Assembly (NCBI GenBank): GCA_003439945.1
Contig: QVRM01002791.1
Span: 30,124 to 94,123 of the forward strand
Direction: 5' to 3'
Length of the DNA: 64,000 nucleotides
Source: Dermanyssus gallinae
Lineage: Eukaryota; Arthropoda; Arachnida; Mesostigmata; Dermanyssidae
Of the stretch, positions 1 through 10,882 are shown in pieces. Position 1 is the first letter of the stretch; each line of letters opens with the position of its first letter. The position numbers were made by a program, and so were the translations under genes. Below the pieces are notes generated by a model. The model was not told the DNA's origin. It saw only the letters and a program-made list of their open reading frames with translations, and searched no databases.

Positions 1-825
1 GAAGAATAGTGTTGCCTCAGAAGTATAATTCAGGCGGCATTCATCAGGTTCAGCTAGACCGATTTATTAATTGCATCGTTTGCTGGATTGAACAACAATG
101 CGTAATGACTAACAGATCGTAAATTAAAGTTGGTGGGAAAAACTCATAAAGCGCGGCGTGCTCTCCTGATGCAGATAAGCAGACGAAGCGCTGCGCTGTT
201 TCTCTAACGTGCCGTAGTTTTACTGACAAGAAAATAAACGTATGTTTTGGCCATCGTCCTCGTGCCGAGATGCTTGCGCGTACACTGAGAACAGTTCCTG
301 AGAATCCTCTGCTTGAGATTTCCTACTGTCTCATTGGGGACTCCTCCCAGCAATTTGTTCTCACTTTTTCCTGCTGGAGGCGAATCGGCCTTCTGAACTG
401 CGGCCCGACTTACCGAGTGCACTTCGTAATAGCACCTAATATTGCCCCATTGCGTGCCATCTGCCGTTCCTCTTCGACGCGCTGCCGCCGCGAGCTCGCG
501 AGTGCTCGACTGTATTGGACCGCGGATTCTCTGGCGCTCCTACACTGCAGCGGGCACAACCATAGCGTCGTAGGCCGCCCGCTGTAGACGTGATACTAGA
601 GTTGCCCTTTTTCATCCCCTTGCCTTCCCTTGCGTCGTTGTGCATCGAGTACCGCCGCTTACATTGTCGAGTGATGGGGCAAACCGTTGGTGCTGGATCC
701 TCCTTTGAACGACTGCCAAACTTCGGTTAACTCGACTAATGCTTGAGTGAGCGTCTATGTTTCTCAATACGGAACGTTCCTTGTAAAATGAAGAGAGATG
801 GCCAACTTCTGAAGTGCCACTATAC
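1..825. other. No recognisable gene
   Basis: No frame shows a recognisable family motif, and the short open frames are unremarkable. Nothing repetitive stands out. Confidence 0.5.
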
Positions 826-874
826 GAGGCGATGCGTAGAATAGCTCTGCCGGAGCTATTCTACGTAATGCCTC
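826..874. repeat. Short snap-back hairpin
   Basis: Perfect 12-bp arms GTAGAATAGCTC / GAGCTATTCTAC around a 5-nt loop (TGCCG) are extended outward by a partly mismatched stretch and a second paired block GAGGC / GCCTC. The whole stem is about 22 bp. It is shorter than a typical animal pre-miRNA hairpin. It may be a template-switch product or a decayed inverted-repeat element. Confidence 0.6.
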
Positions 875-2098
875 GATTCGGAATAGGTGTACATGGCCGG
901 CCATAGAAGGTGGCGAGAAGATCATCCCACCAGCGCAGCCCAAAAGGAAACGAAATCGGGCTAGTTTTTTGCTTTTGCCCTCCATGAGCAAGTATTTTAT
1001 ATGTATAGGCAGTATAGACCAAAACGAATCCCAAACATATGATGCTAAACTGTCGATAGGCTCGCTAGATGAGACACACCTAGTGTATGGACACCGTGTC
1101 TAGGACTTTTTACCTGGTAAATACAAAAAACCATGCCGTATGTAGAGCTAAACTTCATAAGCCATTTTCCAGTGAATAGAGCCCAGACTACATATGCGTA
1201 TCTGATGTAAAGCGAGTTTTGTCCATAGAATCCAGCGCGAAGCCATTTGTGCTTGATACTTCGTAAAGTGGATGTGTTGTGATGGTACAACGCATTATAC
1301 GACGCACATTGCAAAGCTTGTATGTATCAAGCAATTTATGGCGGCGCAGATGTCTGCGGGTACTGTACGAGTAATTTTCCCTCAATAAAAAAGTAGAGGC
1401 GGCGGTGGTTGTTGCTGTTGATGTTGTTGCTGTTTATATTTCTTTTGGAATTGCAGATGACATTGTAAGCACTCGTATTATTCTCGTCGCAAGACGCGCT
1501 GTCTGTCATTGTTATTGTGGGGATACCTTTTGCTATTTTTAGTGCTGTGTTTTCAGTATGGTTATCGTTGATGATATTGTATCTTCGCCCGATCCACTGC
1601 CCTCTCGTTTACCATAGACACGCCGGCCCCTGCTGTTGTTACTGTTGTCACTGGCTTTTCCACATTTGGCCCTGATCGTAGGGCAGATTCTCGACCGTCT
1701 GCGTTTGCGGCCCGCACCGCATGCATCGTCTGACTTGCCGGCCGAGATGGTAGAACAGCAGCAGCAGCAAAAGGCCGTGTTGATTCATAATGAATGTGCC
1801 CCCCGGCCTCCGGGGGTGTGCCTCCACGGCTAGCCTATATTGGCGCCCTAATCCATCCTTCCACCCACCCAGCCAGATGGATGAACAGATAGACGGACGG
1901 TCAAACTGTTTGGGTCTTCCCAGTTGGTCTGCACCCGTCGGCGTCGTAGATGTCTAAATAGCTAAGCGATCTATACGTATTCGGCTTTGAGGCCTTTGCA
2001 TTCATTCGTTCATTCGCTGGCACAACTTGCCCCGCACCATGACCACAACAGATACGACATTGTTATTAGTGTTGTTGTTTTTGTTGTCGCCGCCACCT
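875..2098. other. No gene seen; low-complexity GTT/CAG tracts
   Basis: GTT/GCT-rich low-complexity sequence lies at about 1395-1440 and a CAG run at about 1755-1772. The open frames here carry no family motif. Confidence 0.5.
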
Positions 2099-2713
2099 TT
2101 ACCAAAAGTGGGTGAAAGTAGCACTGCCATCTAGCGGCAATGAAAAGCGGCGATTCTCTTCTATCTTTTTCCCTCTTTCTTTTTCTTCCCTTATTCCATT
2201 TTGCATATCCCATGTGTATGTACAGAGGTAAGTGCAAACATAATGAAATAAATGGAAGGGAGAAACATTGCCATAATTGTCAACAATACCATCACCATCA
2301 TCATCGTCGTCAGCTATCACCACCAGGCTGGTACTCTCCCACTGTGACCGGGCAGTACAGCCGTTTTTCCCTTTGCTGTCGGGTTTGAAACCGGTTGGCT
2401 TCCTACTTCTTTCGACTAGTATGTGTCGGCTTATCGGTTGATTGGTCTGTAGCCCACGGTTTGGACGGCGCTCGGCTCCTGACCCGAGGTTTGCTGGGCC
2501 TGCGGGAGTAGCGGGAGAAAGCGGTTGTTTCTTGTCAGGCAAATTTCCTTCAAATCGGGCCTCGCAGCGATAACAACCGGTTAACCAAGAACGATAAGGA
2601 AGACAGCCAAAAAGAAGAAGAGGAAAAAGAAGATGGTGACGAAAGAAGACGACCGCGTCGAGGTGTGAACACATACGTCCGCATGCGTTCAACCGGCCCG
2701 CGCTTCTTCGCAA
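2099..2713 (-). CDS. Unrecognised 204-codon open frame, doubtful
   Basis: This is one of the longer frames not explained by a repeat. I do not recognise the product. An N-terminal third rich in hydrophobic and Cys residues is followed by a polar stretch. A run of Asp with Gly comes from an ATC/CAT low-complexity tract near 2290-2315, and a charged Glu/Lys block comes from a purine tract. The composition tracks local simple sequence, which argues against selection on the protein. It could be part of an exon, but no clear splice-bounded conserved block is visible. Confidence 0.12.
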   Translation of the reverse strand: MRRSAGRLNACGRMCSHLDAVVFFRHHLLFPLLLFGCLPYRSWLTGCYRCEARFEGNLPDKKQPLSPATPAGPANLGSGAERRPNRGLQTNQPISRHILVERSRKPTGFKPDSKGKNGCTARSQWESTSLVVIADDDDDGDGIVDNYGNVSPFHLFHYVCTYLCTYTWDMQNGIREEKERGKKIEENRRFSLPLDGSATFTHFW

Positions 2714-2820
2714 TAGTGAGCTGTATCAGGAATGGCGCTGTCATCTTTCAGATTTGGCCAACGATGTCGAAGAGCGCGCTCAGAAATTCATTACCTTTAC
2801 GGAATTGGGCGCGGTAGTAG

Positions 2821-2821
<1 letters not shown>

Positions 2822-2863
<42 letters not shown>
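2822..2863. repeat. (TA)n microsatellite
   Basis: About 42 bp of uninterrupted TA dinucleotides. Confidence 0.97.
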
Positions 2864-2866
<3 letters not shown>

Positions 2867-4704
2867 TTTCACGTTTATTCACCATACTGTAGAATAGGAT
2901 AGCGACCGGAATTATCGCACATGCCGGAATGTTTGCATAGACAGCCTTCTATCTGAAAACAGTAGATTTTTGCTATGTTGATAATGCCCTCTCATGCCAG
3001 GTGAGTCCGCAGAATGAGCCTCTGCTGACTGGTTACATTCCCTGCTTCCAACGGTTTGTAAGGAACGCGGGTCCGTAAGCGAACTTAATTATAAAAAAGT
3101 TCACATTGCGCTCCTCTCTACACGTGCCGTATTGTTGTACAACTGGTGCGGCAAACTCATAATTGTTCACAACAAAGCTCTGTTCATGACAAGGCTCTAG
3201 TGCTTGGGTCGCTGGTGCGCAGCGTGGCAGTCCGAGAATACGCAGACTGCTTTCACTGCGTCGATGTTCTTAAGATTTTATAGGGTTAATTAAGGGGCAA
3301 AAACTCAAAGGCAAAGCTTTATGATGGGGAATATCTTAATTTGAATATAGTTGATTAACTGCATGTTTATTATTCATTTGCGTGAGGTTCCCAAGCAGTA
3401 CGGCACTAGCGCCTTTTATATATGCATTCTACATGCCAGTGTGACTCTGAAGCGGTTATAATGGCTGGCCTGATTGACATAATGATTATTAATTCTAATG
3501 CTAAGGTCAAGTCTAGAGTATATGCTACCGCAGCTAAGGCGGGAGAGAGAGTCATTTTACATTTCTTGCGTGAAGTTTATCTTAGAGGAAAGAAAGTAAG
3601 GCCGTATTAGGTGTTTTTTTTCTTACTAAATGAAAAGAGAGGGCGTTGCATGACATGTTTGTGTAAACGTAGCAATGAAAACAATTTAGATTGGTTTTGG
3701 AGCGTTACACTAAACGTCTTTGCAAGAGGAGAAACGAAAAAGCGTTTGCAAAAAAAGAATAAAAAGTTGCATGACGTTTTGCAAAGGGTAAAACGAATTG
3801 CCTGGTACACGGCTTTTCTAAATCGGGGAAAGAGAAAAAATGTTGCAGGCGTTTCTATAAGGGCGGGAACAGATACGTTTTAAGCATGTTTTTTTAGAAC
3901 AGATGAAGAAACCGCAATGCCTAACGCAGATCGAAACGGCATGTCGTTGTTGCTAGAGTAAAAATTAGGGCATTGCATAACATTTTCTAAAATATGTTTG
4001 CCACTGCTTTCGAACAGTTTAGAAGAGTGTTCATTGGCTCTGCTCCAATCATGTCTCTTTCGTTGTTGGCAGGCATCCCCTAGAGTCTGTGTCGCCGAGT
4101 TAAACTTATGTTGAGTTTACCTCAGTGTCGCTAGTAACGTAATCAAAGGCACACGGATGATACATAGAAACAACGAAATCTGATGATGATGATGACACGT
4201 GTGCCAAAATACGCGATGTCGTGATATCAGTAACTACTCTCTATGTATAAGCCGGATGCGCAGGCTCTTGCCGCTTCCGTCGTCTACATTTTTGTGAGCG
4301 TCGCCTGAAATGTAGAAATCCTGGAATCCTCCGTCCCCGTCTTGCTCGGCTATCCTGGATCGGATTTTGAACAGACAAGACAGTGGACTTGGCTGCGTAA
4401 AGTTGGAGTGGGCCAGATTTAGCGAACAGCTAAATCGAGGAGACCACCGTCTGCCCGGCGGTCTGTTGTGCTCGGTGAGCAGCTGAATGACGGGCGAATC
4501 GGTGTGTTTGTACTCGCTCGCGTCGCACCAGAGCTAAGCCTTGGTGTGGGTTTTGTGCTTTCACAGACACACACTTGAGCCTCCCCAACGCAAAGGGGCA
4601 ACGACCGTCATTAGTCCCAGGCTAAACGGACCCTAAGGGGCTCGTGAAGTCTATCGACTAGTCAGGTCGAGAACGGCTACCACTGTAACACAACAGCTAC
4701 TACG
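2864..4704. other. No gene seen; recurring TTGCATGACA-like words
   Basis: No coding motif is recognisable. A loosely repeated word (TTGCATGACA, TTGCATGACG, TTGCATAACA) occurs near 3647, 3766 and 3972 in A/T-rich sequence, possibly a very degraded tandem or element. Confidence 0.45.

Positions 4705-4772
<68 letters not shown>
4705..4772. repeat. (ATA)n / (TAA)n microsatellite
   Basis: About 68 bp of nearly pure ATA trinucleotides. No retrotransposon sequence abuts it on either side, unlike the other long TAA arrays in the window, so it may be an empty target site. Confidence 0.97.
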
Positions 4773-4773
<1 letters not shown>

Positions 4774-5043
4774 TTACAATTGCTATGGGGGAACTCGCCT
4801 AGCCGCCCTCGATAGCAGCTAGAGCAGTCATGCGATAGAATAACAGTCATGTAGTAGAAATCTCCGTCACTATCGACGTCGTGGTAGCGATTCGTACAAG
4901 CAAGCGCCAGCAGGGCTCGAAGATTGGTGACATGAATATGGCCGGCTTGTTTCGTGTCCAACGACCCTGCCGGCCAGATGGCTTACTATGCCCAGAGCCT
5001 TGCCTACTTCTCTGCGATGTTGCGGCTGATCTAACTAAGTCGT

Positions 5044-5087
5044 TTACGCTTGTTACTTGATAAGAAACTTACAAGTAACAAGCGTAA
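5044..5087. repeat. Perfect 16-bp-arm hairpin
   Basis: The arms TTACGCTTGTTACTTG and CAAGTAACAAGCGTAA are perfect reverse complements separated by 12 nt. No transposon terminus or tRNA motif is associated. Confidence 0.8.
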
Positions 5088-5170
5088 CACCGTTGCCACG
5101 ACGTCCACATTTGCCGCTAGTAGGTGCTACCGGCCATCGTAATGCATAAGGTGTTCCTGGAATGTCTTTT

Positions 5171-5175
<5 letters not shown>

Positions 5176-5207
<32 letters not shown>

Positions 5208-5236
5208 TATGTATATATGTATATATATATATATAT
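5176..5236. repeat. (TA)n microsatellite, interrupted
   Basis: Two TA blocks are separated by a short GCATATGTATATATG interruption. Confidence 0.95.
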
Positions 5237-5399
5237 GTCCGCATGTACTGGTCAAATCATTTACGACCAAGTATAATCTCTTTTGGCAGCACCACACGAT
5301 CTGTCGGTGTTTCAAGACCTAAAGACAGACGGACAGGCGTGTTGTGCTGCAATGGTGACGTCGAAAGTCCATTAGAGGGGCCCGGTTCTATCACAGCGA

Positions 5400-5640
5400 G
5401 CGGCGTGTGCTTTTGTTCGAGCTAGCAAAAAGTTGCTGCCGGCCGGTGGCACGAGGGCACATGCGGTAGTAGTGGCGGCGGCGGCCGCCGCCCCTATTGA
5501 AGAGGCGCGCCCTCGATTCGCTTCCCCGGGGGGCGGCCCTGGGGTGCCGTGCTCCTTGGTCGTTGATTAAATTTCCTGCCAAGGCTGGCGGGTCTTCGGC
5601 CTGTCCTTCGCCGCCACCGGCGGGCCCATTTTTCGTTGTG
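5400..5640. other. GC- and CpG-rich island
   Basis: The sequence is strongly GC-rich with many CpG and CCGCC/GGCGG words, unlike its A/T-rich surroundings. The minus strand is open for most of its length (5391-5654, 87 codons, Gly/Arg-rich). It could be a first exon or promoter region of a host gene, but no domain is recognisable. Confidence 0.35.
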
Positions 5641-6457
5641 CCGTCGAATATCATTGAGGCAGAGCTTACTTATTAACGGTAGCGAACCAAGTAAACGACC
5701 AAACGAGCGAAAGAGGAGGGAAAGAGAAAGGAGGAAATGATTTTGCGCCTCTCAATAGAGGGATTAGTAGTCTCACAATAGCTAGGAAAGATAGGCGCGT
5801 GGTGGTGGTGACTTAAAGTGCCTTTCAACGTCCACTTAGTAAATCTCCAGACACGTAAATAGTGCGCGCGCGAACCTATTCCGTATACGGGAAAGCGAGA
5901 TTATGTCTACGACGAGGAGCGACAAGCGTGCGTAATTCCTCTATAAGAGCGAGCTGTATCAGAAGATTATGATTGGAGGGTACGATTTTCTCATGACGAC
6001 TAACAATAGCTATCGCGACTCTAATTATACCCTCTTAAATCGCTCTCGACCTGGGGCGTGGGTAAGCCCGGTAAGCTAGGAAACACGAAGATCTAACACA
6101 AAAAAAGCGTATCATGGCGCTGCTAGGTAGAACTTCTGCCTGCTTGCGGGTAAGGCCTTGCAGTTCGGTGCATTGGTAGCCACAGAAAGGAGTACTCCCA
6201 CAATGAGGTTCTAAGACAAAAGACTATAGTTGAACTGAAGTGATATTTATGTAAAATACTTCTATTATCACGTAGCCACAATAGAGAAAAACACTCAAAG
6301 TCAACCTCACTTGATGCCCAAAGCGCCTAACAGCGCCTTCACTATGCCTTAGTAGTTGCATACTTTAAAACAAATTATTAATGCTTCTCGGAACAGAGAA
6401 GTTGAGCATAAGGCCTAAAATGCTTCTTCTGTTAAAATAGAATGACTTTTTAAATAT
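5641..6457. other. No gene seen
   Basis: Mixed-composition sequence without recognisable coding or repeat features. Confidence 0.5.
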
Positions 6458-8520
6458 AGAAGTAATCTAAGAATTCTGTGTGTATAAGAGCGCTTTTTCC
6501 ATGTAATAACGGGCAAGAAATGATTGGTGCAGGTGGAACCTGTGCAGTCGTCCTGTTGTGAATATCCTTAGCCACGCGAGCCAGGTGAGCATGCTGTTGA
6601 TGTGCCTCCTTCTTGCAATGCATCTGGGCACATTTATTAGTTGGCTTCTGTGGCTGTTCGGCCGCGCTTCAACAAAATTATTAATAAAACTTGCGCCCAT
6701 TAACTGAACTAAAAAGCGTTCATAAACTAAACTCGTCTGTCATCCTGAGTGTGTACATTAAGGGCGGTAACACAATGTCGTTTGTTTTGAGGTCACATCT
6801 TCTGTGAAGTCTCTTTAAAATATCCTCTTTTGCACACCTTCAGTTATACATATGTAGTTACACAATTATAGGTGCCGCACGGGTCCGGAAACAGTATAAA
6901 CGTTTGGATAACACAATCGATTTGTACAATCGAAGATACACCGTAAGCTCCCTAAAAATGAAACAGTGGACCAACATATTTGCAAGTATAAATGCTGCTT
7001 TGACTAGTTTTATGATATGTGCGCGGAGAAGGCAAGGTCTGCCAAGATTAAGATTCCAAGATCCCGCATTACGTTGGCTGTTGGCAGTGTTGACCCGTTG
7101 AGTAAGTAGTTTAGCTCGGAGGAGCCGTGTTTCACAACGAGACATTTATGCGCGGAGAGCTGCATACCATTGTCAACGCACCACTGGCTGACACCGTTCA
7201 CAACGGACTGCAGTACTGTGTATCGATCGAATAAAAGAACGCACTATTTACTCAAAGATCGTCTGCGTACAACGCATATTTAGCAGTCGATGGTATATAG
7301 AGTGACATATCAAGGACAGTTATTATGTTGAAAAGCGGAGAGACGCAGCTGCGACAGGCCAGACGGTGCCGTGTGCAGGCTGCTTAAGGCGTCTCCTGGC
7401 TTGATTCGAAAAGCCCGGTTGCGCAAAAACTCTGCAAACCAGTCGCACATCTGCGGATGGACCTCGAGCGCTCTTAGTTTATTAACGACAATCTTGTGAT
7501 CGGCTCTGTCGAACGCACCTTTCTGATTAAAAGAAATACAATAGAAACGTCTGTAGGCGTTTTTGTATAGCGTAGAGTCGTGCGTTATCGCTAGCAATTA
7601 CGTACACGTAGATCGCCGAGGCGCAAAACCATGTTGCGCCGCATCAAATCATTTGTTTACAGTCATGTAGATGGTGATTTGGTATAATTGGTGATTTGTT
7701 ATAGTTGGTCTGACTATAACTCTCTCAAAAACTGTGCAGGCGACGGAGCACTGCGGCATGGAACGATAATTCTCGACGACGAGTTTCTTGGGCTCCTTCT
7801 TGTGTATTGGGCTCACAATATAATCTTAATTGTGTTGCAGCTACAGTGTGCAGAAGAGCTTTGTCACAGCCTCTGGTTGCCGCTCGTTTGGGTCTAGATA
7901 ATTATCCTAAACCAAGTTGGTTGAGCTTGTCTTTGTCTGTGTACTCGCATGACAACTCGGGCAGCTTGACTCCCGCTTGCCACACTGGGGCAGTTCTTCT
8001 ATTAGTTCCTTGAAGTTGCGGTGTACGCCACGCTGTGCGGTGTATGACACGCTTAGGCGGACGTGCGTCACCCGTAAGTTGCAGATGCTGTCGAACGCTC
8101 CGCATCTAAGAATCGTGTCGATCTATTCTTGAGCAGCCGTGAATGAAGATCGTCGACAGGACCTTGTATACTTTGTATAGGTACTTTTGAAAATTGTCTC
8201 GGCCCGTGAGAGCTCTATTCAGGTGGAACGTAGCGCTGCCGTGTGATCTATTAAGCCATAGTCTTACTTTGAGGCTTACTAAACACAGCTCCTGAGTAGT
8301 CGAACGCTGAATAGAAAATTTTCTGAAGTTAGTGATCGTTGTTTCAGTTTCCTCGACAAAGGTTGCCGCCACATCTTTGAATGCAGCTGTTGCTCTACTC
8401 ACTGCAGCCAATCGGTTAACGACACACCTGACGGCACACTGTTTTATTCTGCCCCGCCTGGGAGGCCCAGCGCGGACTTTTGCAGAACCTACGCGGCTGC
8501 ACTTTGTCGACTTCACCTAG
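6458..8520 (-). mobile_element. Degenerate jockey/CR1-like LINE, reverse transcriptase region
   Basis: Read on the minus strand from about 7850 down to about 6860, the translation passes through the ordered blocks of a non-LTR reverse transcriptase, broken by stops and frameshifts. First comes a PIHKKEPKKL / VENYR-type block near 7800. Then follow HGFAPRRST near 7630, an Asp-bearing block FDRADHKIVVNKLRAL near 7520, FAEFLRNRAF with a following PSG block near 7430-7370, and a downstream QWCVDNGMQLSAHKC / RDLGI block at 7010-7201. The last is the segment after the catalytic YADD box in LINE reverse transcriptases. The YADD box itself is not intact. The open frame at 8106-8516 may be the upstream part of the same element, but I do not recognise its product. 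The frame at 6467-6700 may be its decayed 3' end. No intact protein is possible, so this is a dead copy. The clade call rests on motif resemblance only. Confidence 0.8.
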
Positions 8521-8679
8521 TCTTCCTGCTCTCGGCACAAATATGACAGCTTAACTTGATAATTGATGCACAATCGCGATCGTCATCAATCGTGTGTTAA
8601 CCGAGAAAAAGCGGCTTAACCGCATTATTTAATTAAACTTAACCGGCCTAGGACGCGAGCCCTGCGTCCATACTGAACA

Positions 8680-8760
8680 AGGAGGCTTAGTGACGCCTTG
8701 CACTCAGAACGTCGTGAGTTTAAATCCAGGACCGGCCATTGTTAAATTGGTTTTCATAGT
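8680..8760 (+). mobile_element. tRNA-like promoter block, probable SINE head
   Basis: A-box-like CTTAGTGACGCC is followed by B-box-like GAGTTTAAATCC (8716-8727), with a short tail that continues into unrelated sequence. It does not form a clean tRNA, so a decayed SINE head is more likely than a tRNA gene. It belongs to neither of the two SINE families described below. Confidence 0.35.
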
Positions 8761-9002
8761 TCCAGTTTAGACAACGTCAGACCCGGAGCGAGGACTATAA
8801 AATAATAAATACGAGAATAAATACAAATATACGAGACGAATGGGTATAAAGGTGTTTCCATATGTGTATAAGGTAACGAAATTGTGATATTTGGTAATTT
8901 GTAATGCGGGCGATTTCCTCAGACAGCGCCTGTTGCTGGATTGCAACGGCGCAACGCGGCCTCGTACCTGACAACCCTCCAGAGATGGCTGGTCCCTGCA
9001 TT

Positions 9003-9085
9003 ATTATTATTATGGTTTATTAACACCCAGGTTGGGTAAAATTATAAACATATACATCAGACAGAACTAGTGCTTTCTTCACGGT
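9003..9085 (-). mobile_element. 5'-truncated LINE 3' end with perfect target duplication
   Basis: An 83-bp insert is flanked by an identical 14-bp direct repeat, CTGGTCCCTGCATT (8989-9002 and 9086-9099). On the minus strand it ends in AACCTGGGTGTTAATAAACC followed by (ATA)n. The same 3' sequence, at high similarity, is found on the plus strand at 21552-21610, at the end of the LINE remnant there. The target duplication and the tail identify it as the product of target-primed reverse transcription by that family. Confidence 0.9.
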
Positions 9086-9162
9086 CTGGTCCCTGCATTC
9101 ATTTCGTAAAGGTGCACACGTTTGCAGGAATCCAATTGTCATGTTCCCACCGTTGGTGATTG

Positions 9163-9164
<2 letters not shown>

Positions 9165-9218
<54 letters not shown>

Positions 9219-9222
9219 TATA
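9165..9222. repeat. (TA)n microsatellite
   Basis: About 58 bp of TA, with one interruption near the 3' end. Confidence 0.97.
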
Positions 9223-9249
9223 GATGAGAGAGAGAACTCTACCCAACTT

Positions 9250-9463
9250 TTTTATATTTCTTCGGTTAGGTAGAAATGCAAAAATAGGAGTATACTTACT
9301 CTTTCGGCCCAACATTTAACGTCCACGAGACTGCTTTCACATTGCTTCGTGAGACGGACCCCATAAATACAAATGTGCAACGGTGGAGCTCGAACCCGTG
9401 CACCAATGTGTTTTCTCCGGTCGCGAGGCGCACGCGGTTGCACCACGCCACTATCGGGCTCGA
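9250..9463 (-). mobile_element. tRNA-derived SINE, family A, copy 1
   Basis: On the minus strand a tRNA-like head carries an A box (TGGTGCAACCG, complement at 9435-9445) and a B box (GGGTTCGAGCTCC, complement at 9385-9397). A body follows, containing GCACATTTGTATTTATGG and GTGGACGTTAAATGTTGGGC. The same head and body recur on the plus strand at 32053-32235. Head, unrelated body and at least two dispersed copies match the architecture of RNA polymerase III SINEs. The 3' tail is A/T-rich but not a clean simple repeat. No clear target duplication was found. Confidence 0.85.
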
Positions 9464-9917
9464 CGGAAGCATACTTATTGATTGATAGCTTTAAACCATT
9501 TATTATTTTAGTAATTTTTCGCTTGATAGGCTAATTAGACCGAGGTATACAAGACACGTATCAACGAACGTAATGCAGCCGTCCAAACGCGAAAGCCAAT
9601 CATCAATGTCAAATGGGACGGATTTGAAAAACGGCGGCCGAACACCAACATTAGAAGGGAATAATTACAAACGAAGCGCATATAAGAACCTCCATTTTCA
9701 GCAAAGTAAAACAAATGTAGTTCCGATAAAAATGGTTGCAACATATATTCAACAAAAAAAAAATCATCAATGTTTGCGATAATGTATGTGAAAGAAAATC
9801 ATCTCTGTGTGTGGAATGTCCCGGGCGTCTGAGTGACTCAGCATGACGGTGCATGCGTTCGCGGGCCCAGCAATGGGAACGCCCCGATGATTCGGCATGT
9901 AGTCCCGCTCAGCCGCC
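9464..9917. other. No gene seen
   Basis: No motif recognised. The open frames run into the adjacent minisatellite. Confidence 0.5.
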
Positions 9918-10410
9918 TTACATATATATGCATTTATGTAAGGTATATATGCATGTATGTAAGGTATATATATATATATATATATATATGCATGTATGTG
10001 AGGTATATATATACATGTATGTAAGGTATATATATGCATGTATGTAAGGTATATATATGCATGTATGTAAGATATATATATGCATGTATGTAAGGTATAT
10101 ATATGCATGTATGTAAGGTATATATATGCATGTATGTGAGGTATATATGCATGTATGTAAGATATATATGCATGTATGTAAGGTATATAGATGCATGTAT
10201 GTAAGGTATAATTATGCATGTATGTAAAGTATATATATGCATGTATGTAAGGTATATATATGCATGTGTGTAAGGTATATATATGCATGTATGTATGTAA
10301 GGTATATATATGCATGTATGTAAGGTATATATGTATATGCATGTATGTAAGGTATATATACGCATGTATGTATGTAAGGTATATATATGCATGTATGTAA
10401 GGTATATATC
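9918..10410. repeat. Minisatellite, about 21-bp unit
   Basis: The unit TATATATGCATGTATGTAAGG is repeated more than twenty times over about 490 bp. Unit length varies through TA expansion and an inserted extra ATGT in some units. Both strands stay open across it, because many units are 21 bp (seven codons). The long minus-strand frame through it, coding repeats rich in Tyr, His, Ile and Thr, is therefore an artefact of the repeat. Confidence 0.95.
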
Positions 10411-10830
10411 TTGGCTTTAGGCAGGCCAACCGAAGCAGTGCCGTACGCTGCCGTTCTTGGGGCCGTCCTTTTGGCTGTTCAAGGCAGACAAGAGCACAAC
10501 AAGGGCAAAGTTGCGATGTCGCAAACACAGAGTCCTCTTCCAAACAGAAATAGAGAAAACTGGACAAAAGCGTCGTTGACTTTTGTTTCTCCGCGGTCGA
10601 GGTTAGCAAAAGCTATTGCAGAATAGCTGGCTTGCATCGTAGCCCCTGCAAGATTTTGTTCGCTTTCATTGGTGGATAGTAATAAAGCCTCCCGTATCTT
10701 GTGTCAAATGCCCGTTGGTTGAACTCTGGGCTGGCCGCGAGCTAGACACAAACCTAAAGATTGACTTCCTCAGGCGAATGGCGAAAAGACTACGTGTACA
10801 GAATGCTATACGCAATTGTATTAATTTACT

Positions 10831-10831
<1 letters not shown>
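10411..10831. other. No gene seen
   Basis: A short frame on the plus strand continues out of the minisatellite to 10626 without any recognisable motif. Confidence 0.45.

Positions 10832-10877
<46 letters not shown>
10832..10877. repeat. (TA)n microsatellite
   Basis: About 46 bp of uninterrupted TA. Confidence 0.97.

Positions 10878-10882
<5 letters not shown>

Noticed and set aside
9910..10410. Possible CRISPR-like repeat array
   Set aside because: No unique spacers; units are directly contiguous and the genome is eukaryotic.
9767..10609. Long minus-strand open frame (280 codons) with repeated Tyr/His/Ile peptides
   Set aside because: It is a translation of the 21-bp minisatellite; other frames and the opposite strand are equally open.
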